From the NCBI GenBank assembly GCA_030248195.1, contig JASAND010030983.1:1-64000 (forward strand): a stretch of DNA of 64,000 nt, given 5' to 3'. Position 1 is the first letter of the stretch. Each line of letters starts with the position of its first letter. Both the position numbers and the translations under genes were made by a program. The stretch comes from Trissonchulus latispiculum (taxonomy: Eukaryota > Nematoda > Enoplea > Enoplida > Ironidae). Positions 41,787-51,600 of the stretch are shown piece after piece. The notes under the pieces were generated by a model, which was not told where the DNA came from, ran no database searches, and worked only from the letters and a program-made list of their open reading frames with translations.

Positions 41787-42386
41787 TTACTTGCTTATAT
41801 AGGCTACGGGCTCTTCTCCAGGAAGAATGCCACTTATAACCCGAGTTTGGTCATTTGACTCAGGTTTAAAGTCTAGTAGCAAATAAGAGTAAGGCTCTTT
41901 AGTGGCGTCTTCAAAAGCTTCAATCAGAAATTTACCCTTGCCTGGAAATACCTGCCTCGCCAAGTGACTGATTTGAGCTCGATCGCGTGTATTTTTCATC
42001 AGGACAATATAGTTTGCATTCAGAGATATAGTGCGATAATTTTTAGGAAATAGGTTCTGAAGTAAGGCAATGCAACTAATGTTATAGTGATGGCTGTACT
42101 TTGTGAAAATATTTGCCAACACCTCTGGTGACTCGCTCATTAGATCATCCAGGACTAAAAGCATATTTCCTTCCTTCAATAGCTCCTCATCTGGCAAACC
42201 TTGTCTAAACTCATAATCCAGATTGTTGTAAAGTGGTTGCCAAACACTATAGCACCAAACTACCCTCGTAGGAGAGTCCTTCATTAGATACCTACTCGCT
42301 AACAGCTTAGACGTAAATTGAGACTTGCCACTACCAGACGGTCCTACCACTAACATACTAAATGGACACTTGAGACGTACATCCAT
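41787..42386 (-). CDS. Polinton packaging ATPase (FtsK/HerA type)
   Basis: 199 residues with Walker A VVGPSGSGKSQFT, Walker B MLLVLDDLMSE and the shared YIVLMKN and YLLLDFKPES motifs. Intact. It is the first gene of the tightly packed minus-strand cluster, with a TATA-like ATATAAGCAA 32 bp before its ATG. Confidence 0.94.
   Translation of the reverse strand: MDVRLKCPFSMLVVGPSGSGKSQFTSKLLASRYLMKDSPTRVVWCYSVWQPLYNNLDYEFRQGLPDEELLKEGNMLLVLDDLMSESPEVLANIFTKYSHHYNISCIALLQNLFPKNYRTISLNANYIVLMKNTRDRAQISHLARQVFPGKGKFLIEAFEDATKEPYSYLLLDFKPESNDQTRVISGILPGEEPVAYISK
41791..41800 (-). promoter_or_regulatory. ATATAAGCAA motif before the pX-like gene
   Basis: On the minus strand TATATAAGCAAGTAAAAATT. The same TATAAGCAA core followed by one variable base and TA occurs at 42418 and 43112, each upstream of a different gene. 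At 12 bp from the ATG it is too close to act as an ordinary TATA box for this start, so it may be an initiator-like late promoter. Confidence 0.5.
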
Positions 42387-42417
42387 GTTTATTTACAATA
42401 ATTTACACATATAGTAA

Positions 42418-42427
42418 TTGCTTATAT
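42418..42427 (-). promoter_or_regulatory. ATATAAGCAA motif before the ATPase gene
   Basis: Minus strand GTATATAAGCAATTACTATA, 32 bp before the ATPase ATG; suitable as the promoter of the late-type cluster. Confidence 0.55.
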
Positions 42428-42441
42428 ACATTATACAACAG

Positions 42442-43050
42442 TTACATATGCACACTGTCAACAGCTTTTCTCCATTCAATAGGGAACATTACATAGTCTT
42501 TAAGAATAGCAAGATAAATCAATGGACGCCATATGGTTCTGCAGTTAAAGTCAATAGAACAGACATCCCACTGTTCAGGTTCAGTCATGTCGATAGATAC
42601 GTTTGTTCTCTTCATCACATCTTCCATAGTGACAGCTTCTTCAACCAAATATTGAAAGTGGCTATCCAAGTAGTTTCGATATGTATCAAGACAAGTATGG
42701 TCTTGTTGTGAAAGACATGTCAGCAGACATCCAAGACATTCAAAGCTGACTTTTGAGAAATATCTAGCCAAACGTTCCACTTCTTTGGCAAAACCAAGTA
42801 AATAGAGTCGCTCCCAGGGAGCTGTTGGTTCAGAGTTGGTGACTGCCATCATCTCCGCAACAAAGGACTCGTATAAATTCTTCTGTGGTTGTGGTGGTGG
42901 AACCCATGGCGCTGCAGAAGGCGGCCAGTAGGAACTAAGCTTATGACTTTCATCTTCAGAGCTGGAATCGTTATCACCATTTTCACTCGTCTTCCCCCGC
43001 GCCAGTTTCGCATTTTGTTCCGCAATAGCCTTGAGTTTGAACCTCGACAT
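42442..43050 (-). CDS. Unknown Polinton 2 protein, cytoplasmic or nuclear
   Basis: 202 residues from the ATG at 43050. The N-terminal third is low complexity (NGDNDSSSEDES, then PPSAAPWVPPPQPQ). The remainder is an ordered, Cys-containing domain (SFECLGCLLTCLSQQDHTCL, then WDVCSIDFNCRTIW). No family recognised and no counterpart in Polinton 1. It has its own ATATAAGCAA motif 62 bp upstream. The Pro/Ser-rich region beside an ordered helical-looking part could be a scaffold or regulator. Confidence 0.6.
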   Translation of the reverse strand: MSRFKLKAIAEQNAKLARGKTSENGDNDSSSEDESHKLSSYWPPSAAPWVPPPQPQKNLYESFVAEMMAVTNSEPTAPWERLYLLGFAKEVERLARYFSKVSFECLGCLLTCLSQQDHTCLDTYRNYLDSHFQYLVEEAVTMEDVMKRTNVSIDMTEPEQWDVCSIDFNCRTIWRPLIYLAILKDYVMFPIEWRKAVDSVHM

Positions 43051-43111
43051 AACTCGGAAACCGCAACACGCACGACAGAATCCATACAAACTAATTATTG
43101 TTCCAATTTAG

Positions 43112-43121
43112 TTGCTTATAT
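43112..43121 (-). promoter_or_regulatory. ATATAAGCAA motif before the 42442-43050 gene
   Basis: Minus strand AGATATAAGCAACTAAATTG, 62 bp before the ATG. Third member of the motif set. Confidence 0.5.
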
Positions 43122-43131
43122 CTGTTTAAAA

Positions 43132-43593
43132 TTAGGTCAGTAGGTCAAAGAAGAAGCAAGCAATCGATGAGTCATCGTCAAACACCTTTTCGATATCAAG
43201 TCGCAATAATACATGAGTTAAGTCTGTTGTGGTTGGTGATTTCCAATAGAAATTTCTGGTATGCTCTCCAACTTTGCATTGTCCAACCACAGACCCATTA
43301 AAGTTTAGTCTTCGGAATATGTCTGCACACATATCTTGTAGCATTAGGAGGCGCTCACCACACATAGCATGAGGATTCACTCCAGTTTCTATGACAACCC
43401 TGAGTTCAACTTCATCATCATAAATTTTCTTATCGAGGGCCATTCTGTAGCCAAGATCAACATTCCAAGACTCATTAACATTGGGTAGAGTGCTGTTGGT
43501 CCAAGACTTTGTCTTACATTGACATGATAATTGACACAAGAATACAGTAGCAAGTACTGCTACAACCAATGTTGCAATCAACAGTTTGTTCAT
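43132..43593 (-). CDS. Signal-anchored membrane protein, Polinton 2
   Basis: 153 residues beginning MNKLLIATLVVAVLATVFLC, a clear signal peptide or anchor. The ectodomain has several Cys residues (QLSCQCKTK, MCGERL, DMCADIF, GQCKVG) and N-glycosylation sites (WTNST, NVNES, FNGS). No fusion peptide or long stalk is visible, so it is not an evident fusogen. Divergent to the polymerase gene across a 176-bp promoter region. Function unknown. Confidence 0.62.
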   Translation of the reverse strand: MNKLLIATLVVAVLATVFLCQLSCQCKTKSWTNSTLPNVNESWNVDLGYRMALDKKIYDDEVELRVVIETGVNPHAMCGERLLMLQDMCADIFRRLNFNGSVVGQCKVGEHTRNFYWKSPTTTDLTHVLLRLDIEKVFDDDSSIACFFFDLLT

Positions 43594-43646
43594 TGTTATT
43601 TCTGAAATACAAGTTAAGCCTTATTAAATAGTTATTGTGTAATCAT

Positions 43647-43769
43647 TGATTGCGTAATCATTGCAATCATTGATTGCGTAATCATTGCAATCATGACGTC
43701 ATCGGAATGACGTCATTATGAATAACTATAAAAGGCGGTAAGTAAACTATTCTTGTTCATTTTAGTAGA
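43647..43769 (+). promoter_or_regulatory. PolB promoter: 24-bp tandem repeat, two CREs and TATA box
   Basis: Two perfect adjacent copies of a 24-bp unit containing TGATTGCGTAATCATTGCAA lie at 43647-43670 and 43671-43694. The consensus CRE palindrome TGACGTCA follows at 43694-43701 and again at 43708-43715. A TATA box TATAAAAG is at 43727-43734, and the ATG follows at 43770. ATTGCGTAAT and ATTGCAAT resemble C/EBP-type half-sites. The layout is a compact enhancer-promoter of viral type shared by two divergent genes. Confidence 0.75.
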
Positions 43770-46700
43770 ATGTCTGACGATTTGAAGCAGTTAGCCGCTA
43801 TGGCTCAAGATGTGTTGGATCATCAATGTGATACCTGCGGGAAATCATTCAAGAAGAAATCCAATCTGAGGCGTCATCAGCGAACGGTGCATGCCGGGCG
43901 CAATTGGCCTTGTCATCAGTGTGGAAAACCATTCTCAAGAAAGGACAGCTTTGAACGTCATCTGAGGATTTGTGGGAGAAAAAGACGTACTCAGGAAGAC
44001 ACTGGAACTTCTAAGAAGCCTCATCTGGATCCTCAAGCTCTAACTGAATCGGATGAGGAGTTATTGGACATGCCGATGCCTGTGATCGAACCTATTCAAC
44101 AACTGACTGAATCGGATGAAGAATTATTGGAGATGCCAATGCCTGATGCTCGTCCACCATATGAAGTTGTACCCACTCAGCAAGCCTTCCATGGTTGGTT
44201 GCGAGGTTACCGGGTGGTTCCAAGGGACTTTGCTGGTGATCTGGAGGTGTTTCTTGCTGAGGTTCGGGAACAATTGGTGGGGCTTTTGAATCGAGAACGG
44301 GATGACTTGGTGGGCCTCAAGTTTTGGCTGTGTACGAGAGTTCGTCTTCGACGGGCTACGGATAAGCTGGAGGTGATGGAGGCACACTTTTGCTGCAAAG
44401 CAAAAGATGTACAATTGGGAACCCCTTTGGTTGAGGAGGTGGTCCTGGCGGAGGGTGAAATTAAGAAGCATCTGGAGAGTTTTCTCAAGATGGGTTCCAA
44501 TTGGGTGGTGGATGAGGTCCTACATATGGATGTTCAGATAGCTCGTCATCGCCCTCTTGTTGGTTCTTCCTACAAACCTCTTCCTCGTTGGATTCAATCA
44601 AAGAAGGCTGTTGTCAACGTACAAAACAGCGACAATTTATGCTTTCTCTGGAGTATACTGTCAGCACTACATCAGCCTGATGATAATCCATGTCGGGTCT
44701 CGAAATACGAATCGTTTAAATCAGAACTTGTCATCAATGGACTAGATATGCCAATGAAGTTGAAAGACATCCACAAATTTGAAAAGCTCAACACCATCAG
44801 TATCAATGTATTTGGAGTGGAAGACAAATCACTCCTTCCTCTGTATCTATCTAAGAACAATTACGATAAGCACATCGATTTGATGCTGCATGATGGCCAT
44901 TACTCATGGATCAAGGATCTTGATCGTTTGCTGAGTGATCAAAGAGGTGATCAACACAGAAAGCATTTCTGTCGTCGGTGTCTTCTACCTCAGTACAGTT
45001 CACAGAAGTTGAAGGATCACGTGGAGCGGTGCCTCGTCAATAAACCGAGCAAGGTGACAATGCCAACTGATGACACTTTGCAGTTCAAAAATTTTCATCG
45101 ACGGCTTCGAAGCCCCATAGTTGTGTATGCTGATTTTGAGTGTCTAACTGAGAAACTAGATACATGTCGACCGACTCCGTCTAAGTCATCCACAACCGCC
45201 TATCAGCGACATACGCCTTGTGGCTATGGTCTGGTTTCCATTAAACAGTGCTGTGACGAAGGAACAAGGAGCATTGGTGAATCCTCTGTCTATCGAGGAA
45301 AGGATTGTGTGTCCAGATTTCTTGACGAAATTATTAATATTGCAGAAGAGCATAACACTGCGTTAACAGATCCTGCACCTCTTTATCTGACTGATACTGA
45401 AGAATCTGGCTTTCAACAAGCCCTCTGCTGTCATCTTTGTGGAAAACAGCTTCTTGTTGACAGAGTACGAGATCATTGCCATTTGTGTGGTTCCTACAGA
45501 GGACCTGCTCATAACAGGTGTAACCAACAACATCGTTTAAACAGAGATGTCACTGTTGTTTTCCATAACCTCAGACGATATGATGCCCATCTTATCATGC
45601 AGGAAATCGGCAAGGTCTCAAAAGATAGAAAACTGAAAATGAACGCTGTAGCCAAAGGAATGGAAGACTATCTCAGCTTTTCCTTGAAGAAGACGCCCTC
45701 GAAAGAAGGAGACGATAGTGACGATGAGTCAGAGGAAGAGAAACTGATTGGTGGATATGGTCGGGAGTCTGCTTCTTGGAGGATTCGATTCATAGACAGT
45801 TGTCAGTTCCTTATGGCTTCATTGGATACCTTGGTGAGTAACCTTCAGGACGTCCAACTGAAAATACTGGGTTCAAATCTTCCTGATCCTTCCAAGCGGT
45901 CCTTATTAACGCGCAAAGGAGTGTATCCATATGACTATATGGACTGCTGGCAGCGATTTGATGAAACTGGACTCCCACCCAAGGACGCATTCTACAGTCG
46001 TCTAACAGAACAGAACATTTCTGACGCTGACTATGAACATGCCGTTAAGGTATGGCAAAGCTTTAATTTGCGAACACTTGGTGGATATCATGATTTGTAT
46101 TTGTTAAGTGATGTATTACTACTGGCTGATGTGTTTGAGAACTTTAGAGCCTTTTGTCTTCAGCATTATGACTTGGATCCTATCCATTACATTACATTAC
46201 CTAGTTTTGGATGGGATGCTTGCCTTAAGCTGACTGATGTTAGGCTGGAGCTTCTCAAAGACAACAATCAGTACATGTTTTTTGAACAGGGTATTCGTGG
46301 AGGTGTTGCGATGATTTCTCATCGTTATGCCAAAGCGAATAACCCTTATCTGGATTCATTTAATGATAGTTTACCTATGTCGTATATTATGTATCTGGAT
46401 GCTAACAATTTATATGGGTGGGCTATGAGTCAAAAACAGCCTTGTGCAAACTTTCATTGGCTTTCACAATCGGAAATTGATAAAATTGATTGGGAGGGCG
46501 TGAATGAGGAGGGAGAGGAGGGCTACGTTTTGGAAGTTGATTTGGGGTATCCTAAAGAACTCCACCCATTGCACAATGGTTACCCGCTTGCTCCGGAGAA
46601 ATTGATAATTTCTGATGATATGTTATCACCATACTGTACGCAACTAAAAGCGGATCTCAATGTAGCTGATTCAAAGGTGCACAAGCTCGTGCCCAACCTT

Positions 46701-47654
46701 TACAATAAACAAAAATATATTATTCATTTTCGTAACCTAAAACTTTATTTATCATTGGGTCTGAAATTAGAGCGAGTGCATCGTGTCCTTGCTTTTCGAC
46801 AATCTGCATGGATGCATAAATACATCAGCTTTAACACTGAGATGCGCAAGGCTGCTAAGAATGACTTTGAAAAGAATTTGTTTAAATTGTTGAATAATTC
46901 TGTTTTTGGGAAAACTATGGAAAATGTGCGTAAATATATAAATGTGGAGCTTGTATGTGATCAGGCTCGGTTCAGCAAACTGGTATCAAATCCTCGTTTT
47001 GAGCGGGCTACTGCTTTTAATGAGGATTTGGTAGCAGTCTGTATGAGTCGAGCGACGGTCGAGCTCAATAAGCCCATCTATGTTGGGTTTAGTGTGCTTG
47101 ACTTGTCAAAGCTGCTCATGTATGATTTTCACTATAATTATATTGTACCTAAATATAAGGATAATTGTAAATTATTATTTACTGATACTGATAGTCTATG
47201 TTATTTCATTGAATGTAATGATGTATATAAAGATATGTCTGCTGATTCTCATTTGTTTGACTTTAGTGACTACCCTTCCGATCATTTTTTGTTTTCCACA
47301 ACCAATAAAAAGGTAATGGGGAAAATGAAAGATGAGACGAATGGTAGTCCCATTTCTGAGTTTTGTGGGTTGCGGGCTAAAATGTACAGTATTTTGTGTG
47401 GTGGGGAGGCTAAAAAGAGGGCAAAGGGTGTTAAAAAGTATGTTGTAAAAAGATATCTTAATCATACTGATTATGTTGAAACGTTGTTTGATAAATCTCT
47501 TCGTCGAAATGTAATGAATATGATTAGAAGCGATAAGCATCAATTATTTACTCTGACTTCAAACAAAATTAGCTTGTCTGCTTTTGATGATAAGCGTTAC
47601 ATCTTAGACGGTGGGATTAGTAGCTTGTCGTATGGACATTGTGATATTGTGTAG
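43770..47654 (+). CDS. Polinton protein-primed type DNA polymerase B
   Basis: 1294 residues, intact. Two C2H2 zinc fingers (CDTCGKSFKKKSNLRRHQ, CHQCGKPFSRKDSFERH) open the protein, then two copies of a LTESDEELL(D/E)MPMP repeat and a Polinton-specific N-terminal region ending LPRWIQSKKAVVNVQN. Exonuclease motifs are VYADFECLTEK, HNLRRYDAHLI and YLLSDVLLLADVF. Polymerase motifs are MYLDANNLYGWAM (A), LFKLLNNSVFGKTMEN (B) and LLFTDTDSLCY (C). A poly(A) signal (aataaag) follows the stop by about 14 bp. It replicates the element's linear DNA, probably primed by a terminal protein domain. Confidence 0.96.
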   Translation: MSDDLKQLAAMAQDVLDHQCDTCGKSFKKKSNLRRHQRTVHAGRNWPCHQCGKPFSRKDSFERHLRICGRKRRTQEDTGTSKKPHLDPQALTESDEELLDMPMPVIEPIQQLTESDEELLEMPMPDARPPYEVVPTQQAFHGWLRGYRVVPRDFAGDLEVFLAEVREQLVGLLNRERDDLVGLKFWLCTRVRLRRATDKLEVMEAHFCCKAKDVQLGTPLVEEVVLAEGEIKKHLESFLKMGSNWVVDEVLHMDVQIARHRPLVGSSYKPLPRWIQSKKAVVNVQNSDNLCFLWSILSALHQPDDNPCRVSKYESFKSELVINGLDMPMKLKDIHKFEKLNTISINVFGVEDKSLLPLYLSKNNYDKHIDLMLHDGHYSWIKDLDRLLSDQRGDQHRKHFCRRCLLPQYSSQKLKDHVERCLVNKPSKVTMPTDDTLQFKNFHRRLRSPIVVYADFECLTEKLDTCRPTPSKSSTTAYQRHTPCGYGLVSIKQCCDEGTRSIGESSVYRGKDCVSRFLDEIINIAEEHNTALTDPAPLYLTDTEESGFQQALCCHLCGKQLLVDRVRDHCHLCGSYRGPAHNRCNQQHRLNRDVTVVFHNLRRYDAHLIMQEIGKVSKDRKLKMNAVAKGMEDYLSFSLKKTPSKEGDDSDDESEEEKLIGGYGRESASWRIRFIDSCQFLMASLDTLVSNLQDVQLKILGSNLPDPSKRSLLTRKGVYPYDYMDCWQRFDETGLPPKDAFYSRLTEQNISDADYEHAVKVWQSFNLRTLGGYHDLYLLSDVLLLADVFENFRAFCLQHYDLDPIHYITLPSFGWDACLKLTDVRLELLKDNNQYMFFEQGIRGGVAMISHRYAKANNPYLDSFNDSLPMSYIMYLDANNLYGWAMSQKQPCANFHWLSQSEIDKIDWEGVNEEGEEGYVLEVDLGYPKELHPLHNGYPLAPEKLIISDDMLSPYCTQLKADLNVADSKVHKLVPNLYNKQKYIIHFRNLKLYLSLGLKLERVHRVLAFRQSAWMHKYISFNTEMRKAAKNDFEKNLFKLLNNSVFGKTMENVRKYINVELVCDQARFSKLVSNPRFERATAFNEDLVAVCMSRATVELNKPIYVGFSVLDLSKLLMYDFHYNYIVPKYKDNCKLLFTDTDSLCYFIECNDVYKDMSADSHLFDFSDYPSDHFLFSTTNKKVMGKMKDETNGSPISEFCGLRAKMYSILCGGEAKKRAKGVKKYVVKRYLNHTDYVETLFDKSLRRNVMNMIRSDKHQLFTLTSNKISLSAFDDKRYILDGGISSLSYGHCDIV

Positions 47655-47899
47655 TTTGTTCATGTAAATAAAGAAACACCAACGACTTTGCCTTTTTTAA
47701 TGAATAGTATAAGTATAAACAGGCTCAATACAACAAACATTATAGTTAATAATTATCCTGTTCTTCATTCAGGAATGAGTGTAGTAGTTGCTAAGTTAGA
47801 TAAAGTAGATAAAATTATGAATAATGAATATTATGAAAACTTACCTCAGTGGACTTATAGGTAGGAAAGTGGATACCGGTTTAAACTGGTTATGTTGTA

Positions 47900-48036
47900 G
47901 CAGTGTGTTGGTATTGAGGTGTCCCAAGCGCCACAAATTTTTAAATTGAGTTAACTGATGTAGTATATTAATGGGTGAGGAAGGGCCTCAAGCTCCACAG
48001 GCTCCACTGAGCCAGAATCGGTATTTTTATACTACT
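47900..48036. repeat. Right TIR of Polinton 2
   Basis: Reverse complement of the left TIR, best over the last 88 bp. Confidence 0.85.
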
Positions 48037-48042
48037 ATTCAG
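48037..48042. repeat. Target-site duplication ATTCAG, right of Polinton 2
   Basis: Pairs with 35461-35466. Confidence 0.92.
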
Positions 48043-48469
48043 TTCTTTAACCACGAAAACTTTCCGGATCCACTTTGTGGATTGAAGTGACAGCGTAAAT
48101 ATTTTTTAGTTCCTCTTATCGACGATAACTCTAAGGACCGAACCGCATCGCGTAAATTTGAAGGAAAACAAGAAGAAGAAAAAATAAGAGAGAAATTATT
48201 AGGAGGTCCGCTGTCAAAAATTTTTCTGGCTGCATCTGTCTCACCGTCCGTTTCCATTTTATCGTACAATAACACCCTGTTACACAACACTACCACTTCG
48301 TGTCCCCGTCTCTGTATCTCCTCTAGTTATATTTCCTAAAACTACCGAGTGACACTTAATTGTTGTTTGTTGAACGAAACCAACGAATTGGCAAACAGCA
48401 AGGCTGTAAATACACCTTGCTTCTATAAATTTTGTTTTACTATTATATATTAATTAGCGATTGTTTCAG
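48043..48469. other. Ankyrin gene intron, remainder right of Polinton 2
   Basis: Host intron sequence running up to the acceptor at 48469; no other feature seen. Confidence 0.6.
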
Positions 48470-48600
48470 ATTTCGGCTTCTGAGGGTGACAGTTTCGGAC
48501 GAGTTGCCTTGCATCACTGTGCGGAAATTGAAGACGTTGAGCTAATCGATAAAGTTTACAACGCCGACAAATCTTTGCTGGATCGGAAAGATTATGAAGG
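48470..48600 (+). CDS. Ankyrin-repeat protein, second coding exon
   Basis: Acceptor gattgtttcag, then ISASEGDSFGRVALHHCAE, followed by LIDKVYNADKSLLDRKDYEG and a donor GG|GTATTT. GRVALHHCAE is the start of an ankyrin repeat (G-x-x-A-L-H-x-A), and DRKDYEG begins the next one. The phase agrees with exon 35222-35326. Later exons were not found in the window, so the gene may be interrupted by the retroelement region to the right or its next exon lies further away. Confidence 0.75.
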
Positions 48601-51600
48601 GTATTTATTTTGAAATTATTTTATTTTCTAAACTGTGAAAACTGGATAAGCGGTAATATATTGAATGATATGAAGTCTCACGTTTGTGACTACCATTTGT
48701 AATGAAGTGAGCAAGATCCGAGACACGATCTGCTCTAGGCTCTAATCTCTCAATTACAAGGAAGGTGGAAGGAAGATCGCAATGAAACAGACTTAAGCAC
48801 CAGATCTCTGAAAGGTGGTGTTCCAGAATCAGAGATTCTCTGCAGCCAACCTTGGTAGGGGTCTTCGTCAGTGAGTTCGTTTGAGGCTCCTGATTTCCAA
48901 GTGAACAGCAAGCGGGGTCAGCACTTGCTTCTCGTTGACAGCACTGGATTTGGATGACTTCTGCACTGGATCTTCGAGATAGAGATTGCCAGGAAAACTT
49001 ACTTGGGATGATTCCGTCCTAGATCTCTGCGATTAGTGGCTGAACGGTAAACGCACCGTATTCGAAGGCAAACGCGCCTTTATTGCTCGTAATAAGACTC
49101 AGTAGCTAGCACACAGATGATTTAATGTTAATGAAACCGATACAATTATAATTATTACAAGTTATGCGTTCAATGAGAAAGCTACTACAATACCAACGGT
49201 TACGATACAATATAGTGTGATACAATACAAATTTACTGTACCAGAGTTGCCAGATAATTCCCTCTAGGTTATTATTAATATTATTCCAATTTGGAATAAT
49301 ATTATAAACTTTGATTAGGTTATTGGGACAAGGTCGATACTCTTAACGCCTTTTACACCCGTCTAGACTACTAACTCTTTCTACTGATTACTTAACTCAA
49401 GTTCCCTATATGCTATGTGTTACCCTATATGCTTGTGCTTTGTTACTCTTTATACGTCCCCTTACAATAGGACTGACAAACTAGTATCACAATAGGCTAA
49501 GTTACTAAATATTAACCTAGGGACGGTCTTTGGGTGAGCCCCCGAAAGTCGGTCACCGCTTTCGCTCCGACACACAGTTCAGGGATGCTATGTGAGACAG
49601 AATTTGAGGAAGTCGAAACAGTTGGGGGTTTGGGTAGTCCTTCCTTACTTATCTCTAATTAATGAAAATTAATACACTAAATACACAAAGTTCAATAGGT
49701 GAATTGGCTCTCGTCTTCTTCGTTGGATTCAGGGATGTAGAATTTCTCTTAGACAACCAAAGTGGGGGTACCAGCCTTAGACTGGAGAGACACAAAAGAA
49801 CTAGCAAGGATTTGCATTTTTCTGAATAGTGAAATTAGGAATTACGAGCCTTTAGACGAAACGCAATTTTCGGTTAGTTTAGGTCTTTTGTCCCAACTTG
49901 GTCAGGTCTAATGCCGTCCAGTCTCTGCCTTCAGTTATCCTTCCAAATATGCCAGAACTCCAATGTACCTTCAGGGACTATGATTTGACTGATTCGATTC
50001 ACGACTGACTAATCCACAATGTTCAGGCCCTTCTCCGGACGACCACTAAGTACTACAGACTCAACGCTTCTATGACAGTTCCACTGGTCTGAATCTCTGG
50101 ACGTGACTCCTCGGCAGGACTGAGCTGATCCGCACCTGAATCAAATGGGTTAAAACCCATTAGTACAAGGATACGGTGCGGGAATCGAACCCAGCAACCA
50201 TTACTCGTTCTTTTGCTTTCCAGGCCCAAAATGTGCATTTTGGGCCCCATTTGAACTTGCGAATTGACGAAATGACTAAAAATCGTTGGTTATTGCCTCT
50301 TTGACAATGTTAACCGTTTCTAGTAATTTCTTGTCACCAAATGGGCCTTCCTGGCCATTTTTAGGTTGTAATTTGTTGAATTTGGTTAAACTTGACGTAA
50401 TTCTTCGCTTGAGTAAAATGATTCGTTGTGTTTCTATTACTTGGACTCAATTGAGCCTGATTGAATCTACAACCGGGCGAAACAATCCTGAGAACGCATG
50501 AGAATTCACTGTTAGCGCTTTATTTGAAAGTTCGCTTGTTTTTTACCGTTTCTCGCACGAACCGGGCCGCCTGGGCCGTTTTAGATTAATACCAACAATT
50601 TCTAACAGAAATTCGCATGTTCTTTAGAGCGGACAAAATAGTTGAACAATACCTGTATTTCTGGCCTAGTTTTGGCCCAGTTTAGTTGTTTTACCACGGG
50701 AAATAGTCTTATTTCCCGTGGCCAACTGATAATCCCAAATATGAACGAAACTTGGCATTTTAAGTGAGTGTCTGATGTTGGAAGATGGTCAAATACCTAT
50801 TATTTACTGCAATTAGTCTAACTACTGCCTACTTACTTACATATATTACATTACTGAAACTTACGTAACGCTAACTAAGGATTAATAACTACTGGTTATT
50901 TGATCTAAAATTCTACAATTAAACAGTTTTCCTGCTTACATTAATTACTTGATTTGAAAATAAAGTTAGTAGGCTGCTTTTGAGTGAGTTTTCGCATAGA
51001 ATTAATTTCAATTAGTTTATACCAAAAATGCAAAAACTCACTCACTCACTGTCTCAGCAGCCATTCTACGCAGTCCCTACTTACCGACCTACCGACCTAC
51101 CGAACTACTTCTACTTCTAAATCTACCTCCCACCTATCCTAGTGCCCTAACAGGGGACGTACCGAACCGCTATTCGATCCGGCGCTGGCAACCGCAGCAG
51201 CCAGCCGAGTGGAAGTCGCACGTACAACCACCCTTTCACACGAGCACATGTCAGTACTCCTGCAAAACTGGCATATAAATTCACAAAATTTTGATGAACA
51301 CGAATTTGAACAAAAGTTACATATTCTTGCAGAGCTTGGAAAACTGAGCATTTTTTACGCTTACAGTACCAAAAAATATTCAGTAATTAGTGAGAAAAAC
51401 ATAATTAAAGTTAATTAATACCTGCGCAGATTGTGTTCTGCGCAGGCTTAACATTTCTGTGTTAACGTTAACTCGGTTACGTTAATTAGTTAGTGAAAAT
51501 TAATTGGGGTAAAAGTTACATCATTTTGTAGAGCTTGACGAGCTGAACATTTAGCTTTTTGAATCAAATCAAACCGTTCAGCTGTTGAAGAGAAAATCGT

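Larger units (their letters stand above)
35467..48036. mobile_element. Polinton/Maverick element 2 (apparently complete)
   Basis: A 12.57-kb element with inverted ends AGTAGTATAAAAATACCGAT at both sides and the 6-bp duplication ATTCAG. It encodes every core Polinton function with open frames: protease, major capsid, pVI-like, penton-like, integrase, a basic protein, pX-like, ATPase and a 1294-aa DNA polymerase B. It also has two genes of unknown function. The TIRs are far shorter than those of Polinton 1, and only the first nine bases (AGTAGTATA) are shared. Open frames throughout suggest recent insertion. Confidence 0.95.

Noticed and set aside
43132..43593. Envelope or fusogen candidate in Polinton 2
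   Set aside because: Too short, with no fusion peptide, heptad repeats or C-terminal anchor.
44124..44860. Minus-strand frames across the PolB gene
   Set aside because: Shadows of the PolB reading frame.
50160..50190. tRNA-like T-arm (minus strand GGGTTCGATTCCCGCACC)
   Set aside because: No A box or acceptor-stem partner at the right distance, so a tRNA gene or intact SINE head is not supported.
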